From the NCBI GenBank assembly GCA_018697195.1, contig CM031879.1, positions 35,292,228 through 35,356,227 on the forward strand: DNA of 64,000 nt, read 5' to 3'. This document shows, one piece after another, positions 61,561-64,000 of the stretch. A program made the translations under genes and the position numbers. This DNA comes from Certhia americana (taxonomy: Eukaryota > Chordata > Aves > Passeriformes > Certhiidae). The stretch's first letter is position 1, and the number at the start of each line of letters is the position of its first letter. The notes under the pieces are model-generated. The model did not search any database, was not told where the DNA came from, and saw only the letters and a list, made by a program, of their open reading frames with translations.

Positions 61561-63975
61561 AGTCAACACATCCTAGAAAACAGCAGCTGTGCAAAGGCAG
61601 AGGCAAGCAATATTTCATTTTCCTCCCCATAGCACTCTATCTCTTGGCACCTCCGCTTTAAATCTGGGTTCTGCTGGCAGCTTTGCATTTTCTCTCAGCA
61701 GAAAAGAGCTGTGATGCAGCCAATGTGAGAGCAGGGCTGTCCCCAGCAGGAGAGTCTGTCTGTAGGATCTGTCAGGATGTTGTGGTGCTGGTTACTCTTG
61801 ATTATATGAGATAATGCTGTAGATAAAGTTCATTTTAGGTCACTGGTAAGCTCAGCTCCTGGGGGAAAAAAAAAAAAAAAAAAAAGTAATAAAGACAAGA
61901 GAGGAATATTAGAAGTGTAGAGGAGCATAATTTCTGGGTTGACTTCACTGACACAGGAATAGCTATTCAGAGGCAAAATGAGTCTCAGAAACAGCAACAC
62001 AGTTTGTCTCTGCAGGTTTGGGATGTGCTGGGGATAGGTAAAGACTGACTAATTCAGTCTGGATTGAGAATGCAGCCACCATCACTGTGGCAGACTTTTC
62101 AGCGGTTATTTCTCAAGGGACAACATTAATCCAGTTAAAACACCTAGCCATATATTCCTGTTTTCCAAGCATAACTGTGGGTTTAGACCACAGGCACCTG
62201 ATGAAGTGGAAAAATCTCATGAGTGAGGAAACTAAATATCCTCTCCCTGTACAGATGGTCATTGTAGACCTTGATTGGGTTTTGTTGCTAATGACTGTGT
62301 TGCGTACACATCCCTCCAGCTTTGCTACTACAACACTTCTATGAGGTCACTGTCCCAAGCAATCTACAAAATCATCTGCCCTTATCCATAAACTCAAGAA
62401 ACCAAATCCTATAACTCCCAGGGAGCCTAGTACTGGAGTGTGGCCAGAACCAGGGCACAAGATGTGTCCAAGGACCAAAGGTAGAGTCACTCCACAAAAT
62501 TTCACAGTTCATTCTGTCACAAGATTCTGACACGAACCGATTTCCCCTGAGATGGCCACAGATTTTCAGGAAACATGACTGTTAATCCTACAGCTCTCAG
62601 GACCTGTGTAAACCAGGATTTTGCTCCTGGGTTTTTGGTTTTTTTTGTTGTTGTTACGGGTTTGGGGGTTTTTTATAACTGCAACTAAATAGCGATAACA
62701 GGGGCAGAATAACTTTAGATGCTCTGTAAGTGGCAAATTGTAATCAGATTTTTCCCAGTATGTTGCAATGCTAGTATTATGAAACTGGTATCATCACCCA
62801 CTGATGGTAGTGAGCATACACAGGGTTCAGTTTGGGGTCCAAAAGTCCCCACTGAATTTTTCTTCAAGAAATAAGCCCCATGATCAGGTGCTTTCTAAAT
62901 CAGTACAGACTATTTTAGGAGGAAATTCCAGATTCCCACCAATTCTCGGCAGGCCTATATACTAGAATACTAGAGAGGTGAGAATACAACCCAAAAAGTC
63001 AACAAGGAGTTGTGGTGCCCTCAAGGAAACAAAAGGCACCTGGTGGCAACAGGCATTCTGGGCTTGGCTTCTGACTACCCAGCCCAGGAACTTGCTGGTT
63101 ATCATTGCTGCGTGGCTTTTTCTCTCAGGAATGAAAAAAACCCAGGAAGGCTTCCCGGTCCCTGCAGGTGCTGTGACTTTACTGTGTGTATTACCCACGG
63201 TGGATGGTTAAAAATGGGTTCAGCTGCATCCATAGGACAATTCTTCAGCCAGCCCACGGGCAGGCAGTTGCCCCTCAAGTGTCTAGGCAGAGGTCAGCAA
63301 CTGTACAACCTGAAATTACTTTAATTATAGGACAATCACTTTCTAGTGTATTGAATAACTACCTATTTTAGACAGGACCAACCCCAGGGAGTCAGCTCCA
63401 CTTTAAAAGGAAGGCTAATAGCATGGTTTTCAAAGCACACACACTGCTTCTTTGAGCCAGCTTATCAAGATGGTTCTCTACAGCAGCGTAATTTACCTTC
63501 TCACAATGCGGGTCAAAGCATGAGGAGTGGAGGGATTTCCTTCTGGGTAATGGAGTAGGGAGGCAATTCTGTGGGGAGAGATTATGGTGTTTAAAGTTCC
63601 CCTGTAACCTGCCACCACAACCAGTCCAGGCAGGACAAAGAGCAAAGGGATAGAAATCCAGTGCTTCCACACAGTGTTACACTGCATCCCCAACATGATT
63701 GCTTCTAGGGAACCCCCAGGACAAACCCACTGCAACTCTCCAAAGGAATTAGAAGTAATTATCCTCTCTTCTACCAAGAGTGTAGACAAATCATAGGATT
63801 TGTCTCTTTTTAGATGTGTCTGTGGATGTTGTATCTGGTCCTGAACATTACTGAGGGGTCTGCTCTTCTTTCACAGTGTAAGAATCTCAAAATATGAAAG
63901 GAGCCTTCTTGCCTAACAACATCCCTTCATAGGCTTCCTCCCCTTAATATTTCCCATCAGGTTTTAAATCTTTGC
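61561..63975. other. Non-coding stretch, nothing recognised
   Basis: Plus and minus frames at 62962-63324 and 63392-63789 overlap each other and lack domains. A short T/G-rich stretch lies at 62628-62675. No repeat family recognised. Confidence 0.5.
61866..61885. repeat. A20 homopolymer
   Basis: Twenty A preceded by GGGGG. No upstream transcript copy is recognisable, so a retrotransposon tail is not supported. Confidence 0.9.
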
Positions 63976-64000
63976 CTTCTTCCCCTCTTGACAATTACAG
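63976..64000 (+). promoter_or_regulatory. Possible splice acceptor at window end
   Basis: CTTCTTCCCCTCTTGACAATTACAG ends exactly at the last base. The C/T-rich run followed by ACAG fits a vertebrate 3' splice site, though the pyrimidine tract is interrupted near the AG. Such sites are common by chance; the sequence beyond the window would decide. Confidence 0.15.

Noticed and set aside
63040..63056. CTCF-like word GGCACCTGGTGGCA
   Set aside because: It misses consensus positions, and a partial match is expected by chance in 64 kb.
62962..63198. Minus-strand frame starting MGNTHSK, which recalls a myristoylated retroviral matrix start
   Set aside because: The rest of the frame shows no matrix or capsid features, the plus strand is equally open, and no LTR or primer-binding site lies upstream on that strand.

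Overview
This window looks like nuclear DNA from a bird, probably a songbird. The main evidence is several copies of the avian CR1 LINE in both orientations, with the typical 3' end in the form TCATAGAAT...GGTTGGAA on the minus strand. The rest is AT-rich and CpG-poor vertebrate non-coding sequence with microsatellites and homopolymers. There are no bacterial or phage features. The order (passerine) is an inference from element style; no gene fixes it.

I find no exon of a recognisable protein gene anywhere in the 64 kb. The open frames, up to about 190 codons, are mostly repeat-driven, pyrimidine-driven or overlapping on both strands. The window is best read as an intergenic gene desert or the inside of a very large intron. 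The last bases (63976-64000) end in a pyrimidine-rich stretch finishing in ACAG, which could be a splice acceptor just before an exon outside the window.

Layout: 1-7.5 kb is unique AT-rich sequence with a GT microsatellite and two small tandem duplications. A short plus-strand CR1 3' end lies at 7.6-7.7 kb and a minus-strand CR1 at 13.5-14.2 kb. From 16 to 18.5 kb there are AT-rich blocks with TAATTA-type motifs that resemble conserved non-coding elements. A very old CR1/L3-like relic lies at 22.6-22.95 kb, a probable solo retroviral LTR near 24.2-24.5 kb, and a 200-base T-rich tract at 26.3-26.5 kb. From 37.0 to 39.3 kb is the most structured region. It holds a CR1 flanked by an 11-base direct repeat, then a GC- and CpG-rich island with four 36-base repeats, bracketed by diverged repeated segments. 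Pentamer repeats of opposite strand lie at 41.9 and 43.5 kb. Further conserved-looking blocks lie at 43.8-45, 48.4-48.7, 51.8-52.3 and 61.3-61.6 kb. CR1 copies lie at 50.9-51.3 kb and 55.9-56.5 kb, the second carrying a decayed reverse-transcriptase segment.

The strongest candidate for something undescribed is the island at 38.48-38.88 kb. On the minus strand it has a good splice acceptor, an open frame with a 12-residue repeat, a stop codon and a downstream AATAAA. It may be a terminal exon of an unannotated gene or simply a young GC-rich minisatellite; sequence alone does not decide.
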